DNA of 6,067 nucleotides from Gammaproteobacteria bacterium RIFCSPLOWO2_02_FULL_56_15 (GCA_001801825.1 MGYR01000108.1:1-6067); one strand, 5' to 3'; shown: positions 1 through 6,067, counted from the stretch's first letter. Notes: generated by a model from the sequence alone, not told the origin. A program made the numbers and translations.

Positions 1-109
1 GACAAAAAATGCCATTATGCTAGTGCCAAGCAAGCCGTTTCGCCGGGCGAGGGAATCATCTTTATCCTGACGAAAATTCCAAACTGAGTTCAACTGACCA
101 GGAGACAAC
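1..109 (+). other. 5' flank of the selenoprotein gene; possible tail of an upstream gene
   Basis: Frame 1 is open from the window edge to a TGA at 85-87 (28 codons), so this could be the 3' end of a plus-strand gene ending 22 nt before the selenoprotein start. The peptide is too short for me to recognise and the frame may simply be open by chance. No clear promoter is visible: a TATGCT at 16-21 resembles a -10 box, but its -35 would fall outside the window. The ribosome binding site for the next gene lies at the right end of this stretch. Confidence 0.25.
100..104 (+). promoter_or_regulatory. Ribosome binding site of the selenoprotein gene
   Basis: AGGAG lies 5 nt before the ATG at 110 and 8 nt before the immediately following in-frame ATG at 113. 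Either codon is usable, and the protein changes by only one Met. A third ATG at 119 is 14 nt away and less likely. No comparable site precedes the first possible restart codons after the internal TGA (GTG 554, ATG 614). This argues that the downstream half is reached by decoding through the TGA rather than by new initiation. Confidence 0.8.
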
Positions 110-1750
110 ATGATGAGAATGCGAACCACATGGCTACTGATCGCAGCATCGTTTCTGGGTTTCAGTACCCTCCTGAAGGCCCAGGCAGCGGACGATTCCC
201 AGATAACGGTCTATAACCCGCGGGGTATTCCACCGGCGATTGAGTTGATCCCCATGGCGAATCGGCTGGAAAGCCTGGATGGAAAGACCATTTACTTCGT
301 CGATGACGGTTTTTTGGGGGGGGATATTCTCCTGGATGAGATGATCCAATGGTTCGCCCGCAACAGGCCGGAAGTTAAAACCGTGTTCCGTAAAAAAGGT
401 GGCATGGGATTCGCCGCCGAAGACCCGGAACTCTGGGCGGAGATGAAGGAAAAAGCCGACGGCATGGTGATGGCTACCGGGCATTGAAGCGTCTGTACGC
501 CAGCGGTCGTTGGCCACTGCATCAACATTGAGAAAGAACTCGGTATACCTACGGTGCCGATAGTTACTGAAGTATTCGAAGTCCTGGCAAAAACCAATGC
601 TGCCAAGCGCGGCATGCCCTACCAGCGCACCACCTTCGTACCCCACCCGGTTTGGGGACGTTCCGCGGAACAGTTGCGGGAAAACATCGAGGGTTCGAGT
701 CCCGTGTCCGGGAATCCGATCATGGAGGAGATCATACAAGGGCTGACCCGTCCCCTGAATGCGGAGGAACAAAAGAGTGGATTGGTGGAAGTATCCGCTG
801 AGTCGTCCATCATTGGACCCGATAGCGAAGACAATCTGATCCAGTATTTTCATGATGACGGCATGACCGATTACCTGCCCTTCGTCCTGCCGACAAAGGA
901 ACGGGTCGAGGCGATGCTGAAGGGCACCAGCCACAAGCGTGATGAGATTGTCGGCAAGATGTCTCCCGCCGCGGATGCCTATGAACCCTGGACCTTCACC
1001 GTGGAACAGGTGGCGGTCAACGCGGTGATGGCGGGGGCCAAGCCGGAATATTTTCCGGTGATCCTGGCCATCGCCTCGAGCGGTATCTCCTCCATGCACA
1101 GCTCCACCAATTCCTTCGTGCAATCCCTCGTAATCAACGGTCCAGTCCGCAAAGAGATCGGAATGAACTACGGGATCGGAGCCATGGGTCCATTCAGTCA
1201 TGCCAATGCTACGATAGGTCGGGCCTATACCCTGCTTTCAAAGAACCTTGGACACGGCCAAATCCCTGGAGAAACCTACCTGGGTGCGCTGGGTAATGCC
1301 ATGACCTATGCCAATATCGTCATCGCAGAAAATGAAGAGGAAAATCCCTGGGCGCCCTTCCACGTTGAAAAAGGATTCAAGGCGGAAGACAGCACGGTCA
1401 GTTTCTTCATGGGATACGGCATCTCCTCGGGACAGGGAACCGTGGCCGGAGCGACCCAGAATGATCCGAAGTTCGATCAGGAGTTCAAGAACCTTTTCGA
1501 TACTGTAGGTACCCTGTTCGGCGCTTTCGTGGTCCTGGATCCCACAGTGGCCAAAAACATCTACGAGCATGGTTATGACACCAAACAGAAACTGATCGAC
1601 TTCGTTTTTAAGCCGGCTGAAGGCCAAAAACCTCACTTCCGCTCTGCGGACTCGATCAGCTTTGTGGTTACCGGAGGACAGACCAATCTCTACTATCATT
1701 ATGGGAGTATGCGCTATATGCGTACGATCTCCATCGATGAGTGGAGATAG
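110..1750 (+). CDS. Exported UGSC-family selenoprotein, two-domain, with Sec encoded by in-frame TGA at 485-487
   Basis: This is a single reading frame of 546 residues if TGA 485-487 is read as selenocysteine (residue 126). Residues 1-30 form a Sec-type signal peptide: basic start, hydrophobic WLLIAASFLGF core, and AQA before the likely cleavage site. Residues about 33-215 resemble the UGSC-family domain. The phrase LDGKTIYFVDDG, the strand ADGMVMATGH, then U-S-V-C-T, IEKELGIPTV and FVPHPVWGR follow that family's layout, and they run continuously across the TGA. Residues about 255-546 form a second conserved-looking domain, with EQVAVNAVMAGAKPEY (299-314), VINGPVRKEIG (341-351) and ENEEENPWAPFHVEKGF (407-423). 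I recall a similar domain in uncharacterised proteins linked to UGSC-family genes, but assign it no reaction. The only cysteines are 129 and 137, beside the Sec, suggesting a periplasmic thiol/selenol redox or nucleophilic site. The function is inferred only. The alternative is a nonsense-mutated Cys homologue. Annotation pipelines would report two fragments, 110-487 and 554-1750. Confidence 0.85.
485..517 (+). promoter_or_regulatory. Candidate bacterial SECIS element (UGA plus downstream GGUC hairpin)
   Basis: After the TGA at 485-487, positions 499-504 pair with 509-514 (G-C, C-G, C-G, A-U, G-U, C-G) around the tetraloop GGUC at 505-508. Two further pairs (495-496 with 516-517) can form across a small internal loop. 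The hairpin starts 11 nt after the TGA and the loop starts 17 nt after it. From memory, the E. coli fdhF element bound by SelB also presents a GGUC loop about 18 nt after its UGA. I see no clear bulged U in the upper stem, which fdhF has. Pairing was done by eye and no folding energy was computed. Confidence 0.7.
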
Positions 1751-1881
1751 CGATAGCGACTCACCCGCAGGCGTACTTATGGGCTGGATTGTCTTGCTAG
1801 TATCTAAATAAGTGAGCAGAAATCCCGGTCAGTGAACCAGGGAGCCGACGGGCCTGGTGATGGACCGCACGCCGCACGACT

Positions 1882-1931
1882 ATAGGGACATAGGAGATAG
1901 GACGAATCAGGACGAATATAGGACCTATTCG
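1882..1931. repeat. Degenerate short repeats (ATAGG x4, AGGACGAAT x2) ending in a hairpin
   Basis: ATAGG occurs at 1882, 1890, 1897 and 1918. AGGACGAAT occurs twice in tandem at 1899-1907 and 1909-1917, a 10-nt period. The last copy runs into a 6-bp perfect stem, CGAATA (1913-1918) with TATTCG (1926-1931), around a 7-nt loop. On the minus strand it reads as a run of GTCCTAT-like units. This resembles degenerate interspersed repeats I recall from gammaproteobacterial intergenic DNA, but I cannot name a family. Confidence 0.5.
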
Positions 1932-1959
1932 GGTGAAAATGTCAGGAACAGATTTTTCA

Positions 1960-2024
1960 GACCGAGTCGAGGATGCGGCGCCCGAGCTACAGGGACGTAC
2001 TTGCAGCGTGTCCGGAACTCGGTC
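1960..2024. repeat. 8-bp perfect inverted repeat enclosing a nested stem
   Basis: GACCGAGT at 1960-1967 is the exact reverse complement of ACTCGGTC at 2017-2024, separated by 49 nt. Inside, GGAC at 1993-1996 can pair with GTCC at 2010-2013, extended by two wobble pairs. Neither arm is followed by a T-run, so this is not a typical intrinsic terminator on either strand. It may be a folded repeat element or a remnant of one. An 8-bp match at this distance could also be chance. Confidence 0.4.
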
Positions 2025-2054
2025 CCCTGCGGTAATGCATCAGCTGAAATGTGC

Positions 2055-3461
2055 TCAGTGATTTAGCGAGGAAACACCTTTAGCAAAACCCAGACGTTGC
2101 GCCAGTATGCCGGAACTGTATTCATCAAGAACCTGCAGGAGGCCTCGTGACAAGGACGCAAGCCCGGCATTTATAAAGAGCAATGGGATGGCGATTCCAA
2201 GACCAAGTACAGTCGCTATCATGGCCTGTCCGATACCATGCGCCATCAGCTTGGGGTCACTGGCGCCGGACGCAGTGATGGTCTGGAAGGTTATAATCAT
2301 TCCTACCACTGTTCCAATCAGACCGAGCAACGGTCCAGCGGCAACCGCCAGCTTCAAGAAAGACTGAAATCGCTCAAGCTTCGGGACCTCGCGCAACACA
2401 GCCTCAGATATTCGTAATTCGGCAACCTCGGGACTATCCTTGCCAGCATCGGCTTTGTTATTGGCGGCCAGCAACAGGCGTCCGAGCGGATTCCCCGGAT
2501 TCGGATGCTCACGATCCCGTAGCTGACTTGCAACCTTAATCCGCATGATAATAAGATAGAAATACTGGAACACTGCCACCAAAACGCCAAGGATGCCCAC
2601 GGAAATGATGATGTACCCTACGATGTGGCCCGTTTTGATGCGTTCAATATAATCAGGCCTCTCAACATACATGCCTAACAAGGCACCGCGAGCAGGATCA
2701 ACGATAGCTGGAAGATAGCCATTGCCGGATTTAGCACCGGTTAATCGACTGGCCGCATCCTTCAACTTTTTGATCGGTTGTCTGGATAATCCACCTAATA
2801 TCTGTTCGCCGGGTAAATAGGCCAGGTAATCAGAACCGGCTACCGCCGTGAACGGGCCGATAAGTATAATCTCAGCATTGCGGGTGCTGTTATCGGGTTG
2901 CAGGATCCCTCCGGGAAAGCGCGACACTTTTCCGCTTTCGGTCATTTCGCGTTGCAGTTCGAACCAGACTCTCTCCAGCTCCCTGATGGAGGGCAGTGCC
3001 TTGGCTCCGGCTGTCCTTTTCAGAAAAGCAACGCGATCCTCTTCACCTTCCAGGGCAGGGAACCGGACTGAAATCTGCGATTGCTGCAAAACGTTGGCTG
3101 CATCGCCGGCAATCTGGCGGGTGACCCCGAACAATTCACCGAGGTTTCCCTGATGCTGCTCCAGTAGTAATTTAAGTTCCGCAATTCGAGATTCATTCTG
3201 GTCGAATCGACTCGACAAGGAATTACTCAAAGCTTCGGCCCTGTTCCTTGCCGCTGAAGCCTCATCTAATAAACGCTGCTGACGCACCAATTGATTATTG
3301 AATGCAGCTTCACGTTCCTTGGCTGTCTGGGATTCCTCTGTCCGAAGCTGTCTGGTTTGCCTCAGTAATTCATCAAAAGTAACTGCGGCCTCCCCTGTAC
3401 CAGGTATCGCAACCTGTATCCAGACAGAAAAGATTGCTATATAAAGTTTTTTTGCCGGCAT
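2055..3461 (-). CDS. TtpC-like long MotA/TolQ/ExbB proton channel family protein
   Basis: This 468-residue inner-membrane protein is of the kind that works with TonB2-type ExbB/ExbD/TonB sets to pass proton-motive force to outer-membrane receptors. Residues 1-25 look like a signal peptide (GTGEA before the likely cut). Residues about 30-110 are rich in Q, R, E and A and look like a periplasmic coiled coil, followed by a globular periplasmic region to about 275. Membrane segments lie near 279-306, 367-391 and 411-433. The second carries AAGPLLGLIGTVVGMI, the characteristic ExbB/TolQ/MotA signature. Ordinary ExbB proteins are only about half this length and lack the periplasmic extension. The ATG at 3459-3461 has AAGG 8 nt upstream and starts 14 nt after the TPR gene stops, so it is the last gene of the operon. 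In Vibrio the equivalent ttpC precedes exbB2, so the order here differs. Confidence 0.88.
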   Translation of the reverse strand: MPAKKLYIAIFSVWIQVAIPGTGEAAVTFDELLRQTRQLRTEESQTAKEREAAFNNQLVRQQRLLDEASAARNRAEALSNSLSSRFDQNESRIAELKLLLEQHQGNLGELFGVTRQIAGDAANVLQQSQISVRFPALEGEEDRVAFLKRTAGAKALPSIRELERVWFELQREMTESGKVSRFPGGILQPDNSTRNAEIILIGPFTAVAGSDYLAYLPGEQILGGLSRQPIKKLKDAASRLTGAKSGNGYLPAIVDPARGALLGMYVERPDYIERIKTGHIVGYIIISVGILGVLVAVFQYFYLIIMRIKVASQLRDREHPNPGNPLGRLLLAANNKADAGKDSPEVAELRISEAVLREVPKLERFQSFLKLAVAAGPLLGLIGTVVGMIITFQTITASGASDPKLMAHGIGQAMIATVLGLGIAIPLLFINAGLASLSRGLLQVLDEYSSGILAQRLGFAKGVSSLNH

Positions 3462-3475
3462 AAGTCAGCCTTTCA

Positions 3476-4720
3476 TTATCCTTGCGTGTTTGTGATGAGC
3501 TGGATATAACCGTTCGCTGTCTTCTTGTGCTTTTCCGAGGTCGAGGCTCGCTTGAACCAGTCGAGTGCCTCCTTCGTCTTTTTCTGATTGTAGAGCGAAA
3601 TACCGAGCATCAGATTGGCGTTTCCCGGATCCTTGAGCCCGCCCTTGTCGAAGGCATTTTTGAAAGCCTTGGCGGCAGCATCCCAACTTTCACTCTGCGT
3701 ATATACCTCTCCCAGGCGGACATAGAGATCGCCGTTGCCCGCCATCTGTGCGGCCTTCTCCAAGGGTCCAATTGCCTTTTCATACTCTCTTGCAGCGACC
3801 CAGCAGTTCGCCAGTTTTTCCAGCAACTTCTGGTCTTCCTTTACCTTTTTCAGCTCGACTCCCTTCACTAATACCTGGGCGGCACGATAGGGAATTCCTA
3901 TCACCATCAGTAAATCGGCAAGTCTCCGGTACTCGGAGTCATCCGTAAGTAATCCTCCGTTGTAAGGGATCTCCATCACCGCCAATGCGTTGGCATAGTC
4001 TTCCTTCTCACCGTAGATCGAGGACAACTGCAACCAGTAGGTCTTTTTATCCGGTACCATGGTAATGAGCCGCTCCAGAACGGGGATCGCCTCAGTATAC
4101 TGGTTACGCTGCATGTACAAGGCTACAATGAGCTGTAACCAGCTCTCCTGGGGCTTTTCTGAAAGCTCAACCGCCTTGCGCGCCGGAGCCAGCGCCCGTT
4201 CATAGTCTTCAATCTGGTAATAGGAAACGGCGAGCATGTAATAGGCAGCGGAGTTTGGTTTATCAACGGTCCTGAACCATTGCTCCAGGCAGGAGATGCC
4301 CTCTTTCCAGCGCTCTTCAATGATATATAACTGGCAGATTACATACTGGATATCCTTCAGTTCCTGCTCGTTCAATCCGCCTGCGGCGATTGCTGCCTGA
4401 AAATGCGATCGGGCGCTATCATATTTTTCCTGAGTATGGTCGATGGAGGCCTGCATCTGTTCGACCCTGCTCCGTTCATATGGGCTCAGGGTGTCCAGCT
4501 TCAAGCCTGATAATTTCGCCCTGGCTGCGTCATATTGCTCCGTATTGATAAGTTCAATCGCCTCATTCATGATCTTGCCGGTCTTTTCATCCACGACCGG
4601 TGCTTCACGTTTCTTGTCATCCCTTTGCTGGGCCTGCACCATTTGCCCGCCGCTAAAAGCAGTGAACAAGCCGATACCAATAATCATTGTATACAGAAGC
4701 TTGCAGAAGGTGTTTCGCAT
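3476..4720 (-). CDS. Exported tetratricopeptide-repeat protein of the TonB2-type operon
   Basis: The protein is 414 residues long. Residues 1-30 form a Sec signal peptide (hydrophobic YTMIIGIGLFTAF, then MVQA before QQR), predicting a periplasmic location. From about residue 50 to 400 the chain is helical TPR material. Clear units include 192-225, with W, L, A and Y at the usual positions, ending MVPD, then 297-328 and 330-363. Others at about 122-155, 157-190 and 366-400 are recognisable. A TPR gene directly after tonB2 is typical of this operon type, where the protein is thought to scaffold or assist the transport complex; the exact role here is inference. The gene starts 3 nt after the tonB stop, with only a weak upstream GAGG 11 nt from the ATG, which suggests translational coupling. 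It contains three Cys (6, 129 and 144) plus Cys306, with no evident metal motif. Confidence 0.87.
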   Translation of the reverse strand: MRNTFCKLLYTMIIGIGLFTAFSGGQMVQAQQRDDKKREAPVVDEKTGKIMNEAIELINTEQYDAARAKLSGLKLDTLSPYERSRVEQMQASIDHTQEKYDSARSHFQAAIAAGGLNEQELKDIQYVICQLYIIEERWKEGISCLEQWFRTVDKPNSAAYYMLAVSYYQIEDYERALAPARKAVELSEKPQESWLQLIVALYMQRNQYTEAIPVLERLITMVPDKKTYWLQLSSIYGEKEDYANALAVMEIPYNGGLLTDDSEYRRLADLLMVIGIPYRAAQVLVKGVELKKVKEDQKLLEKLANCWVAAREYEKAIGPLEKAAQMAGNGDLYVRLGEVYTQSESWDAAAKAFKNAFDKGGLKDPGNANLMLGISLYNQKKTKEALDWFKRASTSEKHKKTANGYIQLITNTQG

Positions 4721-4723
4721 AGC

Positions 4724-5344
4724 CTACTCGTCCTCTATCTCGAACCTTAACATGGTTTGCACACCCACACGCTCCACGGCTACCCCTTCTTCGACCTTTG
4801 GGTTATAGCGCCAGCGCAAGATTGCCTTTACTGCGGCATCATCGAATACTCCTTTCGGATCTGCATCCACCACCTTGGCATCCTTGACTGTTCCAGCCGC
4901 GGTGATCGTGAATTGCACAATCACCCACCCTTCAACACCCCTGCTCAGGGCGCGCTGGGGGTAATCGGGATTGATTCGGACGAGGGGTATGACATCACGA
5001 TCCGAGCCACCGGCGCCCAGTTTGAAGCCGCTCATGGCGCCGCGAGGGTCGAGCACGGGAGTCATGGTTGCCACGACGTTTTCAACTCCACTCGAGGTCA
5101 TCGCCATCCGTGGTACCTCAGGTGTTATCGGTGGTCTTTCCCGCTCAACTTTCTCATCACGCTTGCTTTCCACCGCCGTATCCCGGCGCATGCGTGTAAA
5201 TTCAATCCGGGTTGCCGGGCGCATTCCGCCAATATCAATCGGCTGATGGATCATGGACCAAAGTGTCCAGAACATCAGGGCGGATAATAACAGCGATATT
5301 GAGAACGATATTGGTATCCTGACGGCAATCATCGAAGACAACAT
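4724..5344 (-). CDS. tonB: TonB2-like energy transducer protein
   Basis: The protein is 206 residues long, the short size typical of TonB2-type proteins. Residues about 9-31 form a single N-terminal membrane anchor (IRIPISF-like start, then SISLLLSALMFWTLW). Residues about 52-82 are a short charged and proline-containing linker (KRDEKVERERPPITPEVP), much shorter than in E. coli TonB. Residues about 115-206 are the TonB C-terminal domain. It contains INPDYPQRALSRGVEGWV, then FTITAAGTVKDAKVVDADPKGVFD, AILRWRYNPKV and a final MLRFEIE strand, which would contact TonB boxes of outer-membrane receptors. I chose ATG 5344-5342 over GTG 5350-5348. GGAGG at 5356-5352 is 7 nt from the ATG but only 1 nt from the GTG. 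The start lies 2 nt after the stop of the upstream exbD. Confidence 0.9.
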   Translation of the reverse strand: MLSSMIAVRIPISFSISLLLSALMFWTLWSMIHQPIDIGGMRPATRIEFTRMRRDTAVESKRDEKVERERPPITPEVPRMAMTSSGVENVVATMTPVLDPRGAMSGFKLGAGGSDRDVIPLVRINPDYPQRALSRGVEGWVIVQFTITAAGTVKDAKVVDADPKGVFDDAAVKAILRWRYNPKVEEGVAVERVGVQTMLRFEIEDE

Positions 5345-5358
5345 AATCACCCCTCCCC
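5345..5358 (-). promoter_or_regulatory. Strong ribosome binding site deciding the tonB start
   Basis: The minus strand reads GGGGAGGGG at 5358-5350, then TGATT and the ATG at 5344-5342. GGAGG at 5356-5352 is 7 nt from this ATG. The site overlaps the last codons and the stop of the upstream exbD, so tonB is translated from its own strong site as well as being closely linked to exbD. Confidence 0.7.
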
Positions 5359-5760
5359 ACCCGGATCGGCGGCTATGGAAACATCTTTGATCCCTCCTTG
5401 CCGTACTTCATCCATTACATCGGCGACCACACCGGCATGAGATTCTTTATCAGCCACCACCACCACGGTATCATCAGGGCGCTCGATATGCAGGCGCTCT
5501 ATCATGGTCCGGATCTCGCGAATGTCGACCTGGCGACGGTCCATCCATACCTCTCCATTCTCTCGGATCGCGATCAGAATATTTCCGGACTCCCTGTTTT
5601 CTGCCGTCAATGCGGACGGCTTGAAAACAGTAATCCCCGATTCCTTGATAAAGGACGTGGTTATAATGAAGAAAATCAGAAGATTCAGGACGAAATCAAG
5701 CATCGGTGCCAGATCGATGCCATGTTCTTCGGTTTCGGGCGTGTGGCGGCGTGATTGCAT
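5347..5760 (-). CDS. exbD: ExbD/TolR family biopolymer transport protein (second copy)
   Basis: The protein is 137 residues, the usual ExbD length. A short cytoplasmic N-terminus is followed by one membrane segment at about 20-38. It contains the family pattern LAPMLDFVLNLLIFFIITTSF; Asp22 sits where E. coli ExbD has its essential proton-handling Asp25. The rest is the periplasmic domain, with ENGEVWMDRRQVDIREI, VVVADKESHAGVVADVMDEVRQGGIKDVSIA, typical of ExbD/TolR. It acts with ExbB to energise TonB. It starts 6 nt after the stop of another ExbD, and its ribosome binding site is poor (no purine-rich run in the preceding 20 nt), so coupled translation is likely. Its closeness to the first copy suggests either a heteromeric ExbD pair or a recent duplication; the two are clearly diverged in sequence. 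Confidence 0.9.
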   Translation of the reverse strand: MQSRRHTPETEEHGIDLAPMLDFVLNLLIFFIITTSFIKESGITVFKPSALTAENRESGNILIAIRENGEVWMDRRQVDIREIRTMIERLHIERPDDTVVVVADKESHAGVVADVMDEVRQGGIKDVSIAADPGGEG

Positions 5761-5766
5761 ATTCGT

Positions 5767-6067
5767 CTATTCGTTCGTACTGAAGGTAATGTTCCAGATT
5801 CCACCGAGATGCACCTGGTCGATCACTTCCACGAGGGTTCCGGTCGGCGCATCAACATCTGCCAGGATTAACACACCACTTTCGGGATTGACGGCGTGGA
5901 GGCGTTCCACATTGGCGCGCACGGCGCGCGAGTCGACAACCCGGTTGTCAACAAAGATTTCGCCGGTATCCAGGATTTCGATCGCGATGCTTTCACTCTT
6001 CTCATTGGATTGTTCAAAACTGGTTGGTCGGTTAACCACCAGCCCGAATTCCTTGACAAAAATCGCG
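5767..6067 (-). CDS. exbD: ExbD/TolR family protein (first copy), 5' end cut by window edge
   Basis: The frame is open from the window edge at 6067 to a TAG at 5767-5769, giving at least 99 residues. The visible part starts just after the expected membrane segment (AIFVKEFGLVVNRP) and continues through the periplasmic domain. It includes IAIEILDTGEIFVDNRVVD, VRANVERLHAVNP, GVLILADVDAPTGTLVEVIDQVHLGGI and NITFSTNE, which parallels the complete ExbD next to it. A GTG at 6039-6037 could be mistaken for a start, but the family match extends upstream of it, so the true start is outside the window. The membrane helix and catalytic Asp cannot be checked here. An exbB gene is expected just upstream. 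Confidence 0.87.
   Translation of the reverse strand, partial: AIFVKEFGLVVNRPTSFEQSNEKSESIAIEILDTGEIFVDNRVVDSRAVRANVERLHAVNPESGVLILADVDAPTGTLVEVIDQVHLGGIWNITFSTNE

Larger units (their letters stand above)
1751..2054. other. Convergent intergenic region with repeat-like debris; no gene seen
   Basis: These 304 nt separate the 3' ends of the selenoprotein gene and the TtpC-like gene. A 69-codon frame at 1857-2066 has no recognisable content and is probably chance. A hairpin pairs 1836-1840 with 1854-1858, with an inner GCC/GGC at 1844-1846 and 1851-1853. It lacks a following T-run and is not a convincing terminator. The right half holds short direct repeats and inverted repeats listed separately. 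The patchy repeats and lack of coding signal suggest decayed interspersed repeat material. I see no tRNA or promoter. Confidence 0.6.

Noticed and set aside
485..487. TGA as a simple nonsense mutation making a pseudogene
   Set aside because: Not excluded but less likely: it sits exactly at the family's Sec position, no other disruption is seen in 1.6 kb, and a SECIS-like hairpin follows.
134..1201. Long minus-strand open frame of 355 codons opposite the selenoprotein gene, spanning the TGA
   Set aside because: Its composition is His/Arg/Gly-rich with no recognisable domain, and the plus strand carries a clear signal peptide, ribosome binding site and family motifs. It is an antisense shadow that could mislead a gene caller because the plus frame is interrupted by TGA.
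1238..1699. Minus-strand frame of 153 codons opposite the selenoprotein C-terminal domain
   Set aside because: It lies wholly antisense to conserved-looking coding sequence, has no ribosome binding site I can defend and no recognisable domain.
488..1750. Reading the downstream half as an independent gene starting at GTG 554 or ATG 614
   Set aside because: No ribosome binding site precedes either codon, and the start would fall in the middle of the UGSC domain just after its active-site motif.
1836..1858. Hairpin as a rho-independent terminator of the selenoprotein gene
   Set aside because: The stem has a 3-nt bulge and no T-run follows on either strand.
1857..2066. 69-codon plus-strand frame in the spacer
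   Set aside because: It has no ribosome binding site or recognisable content, is made largely of the repeat-like sequence, and runs into the 3' end of the TtpC-like gene.
4757..5287. Plus-strand frame of 176 codons opposite tonB
   Set aside because: It is a shadow of tonB, which has an unmistakable C-terminal domain and a strong ribosome binding site on the minus strand.

Overview
The window looks like chromosomal DNA of a Gram-negative bacterium, most likely a gammaproteobacterium of intermediate G+C. This rests on a TonB2-type energy-transduction gene set (ExbD, ExbD, TonB, a periplasmic TPR protein and a TtpC-like long ExbB), exported proteins with Sec-type signal peptides, and ordinary Shine-Dalgarno sites. 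The species cannot be named from the sequence.

Left part, plus strand (110-1750): one long gene that a standard gene caller would split in two, because an in-frame TGA lies at 485-487. The frame is identical on both sides. The protein sequence across the TGA reads as a continuous UGSC-family (seleno)protein domain, with the TGA at the family's selenocysteine/cysteine position (U-S-V-C-T). A small hairpin with a GGUC loop begins 11 nt after the TGA, as expected for a bacterial SECIS. The best reading is an exported, two-domain selenoprotein of 546 residues with Sec at 126, whose only other sulfur redox residues are Cys129 and Cys137. This is the most interesting object in the window.

Middle (1751-2054): a 304-nt spacer between converging genes. 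I see no convincing gene in it. It holds degenerate ATAGG/AGGACGAAT repeats, small hairpins and an 8-bp inverted repeat, and looks like decayed interspersed repeat material. No canonical terminator with a U-tract is visible for either side.

Right part, minus strand (6067 down to 2055): a tight operon. In transcription order it holds the C-terminal part of an ExbD cut by the window edge, a complete second ExbD, a short TonB, an exported TPR protein, and a long TtpC-like MotA/TolQ/ExbB channel protein with a periplasmic coiled-coil domain. Gaps are 2 to 14 nt. Together these would form an inner-membrane proton-driven machine that energises outer-membrane TonB-dependent receptors. An ordinary ExbB is expected just beyond the right edge. 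The TtpC-like gene comes last rather than first, unlike the Vibrio tonB2 arrangement. The selenoprotein gene and the TonB operon converge, so there is no sequence evidence that they share a function.
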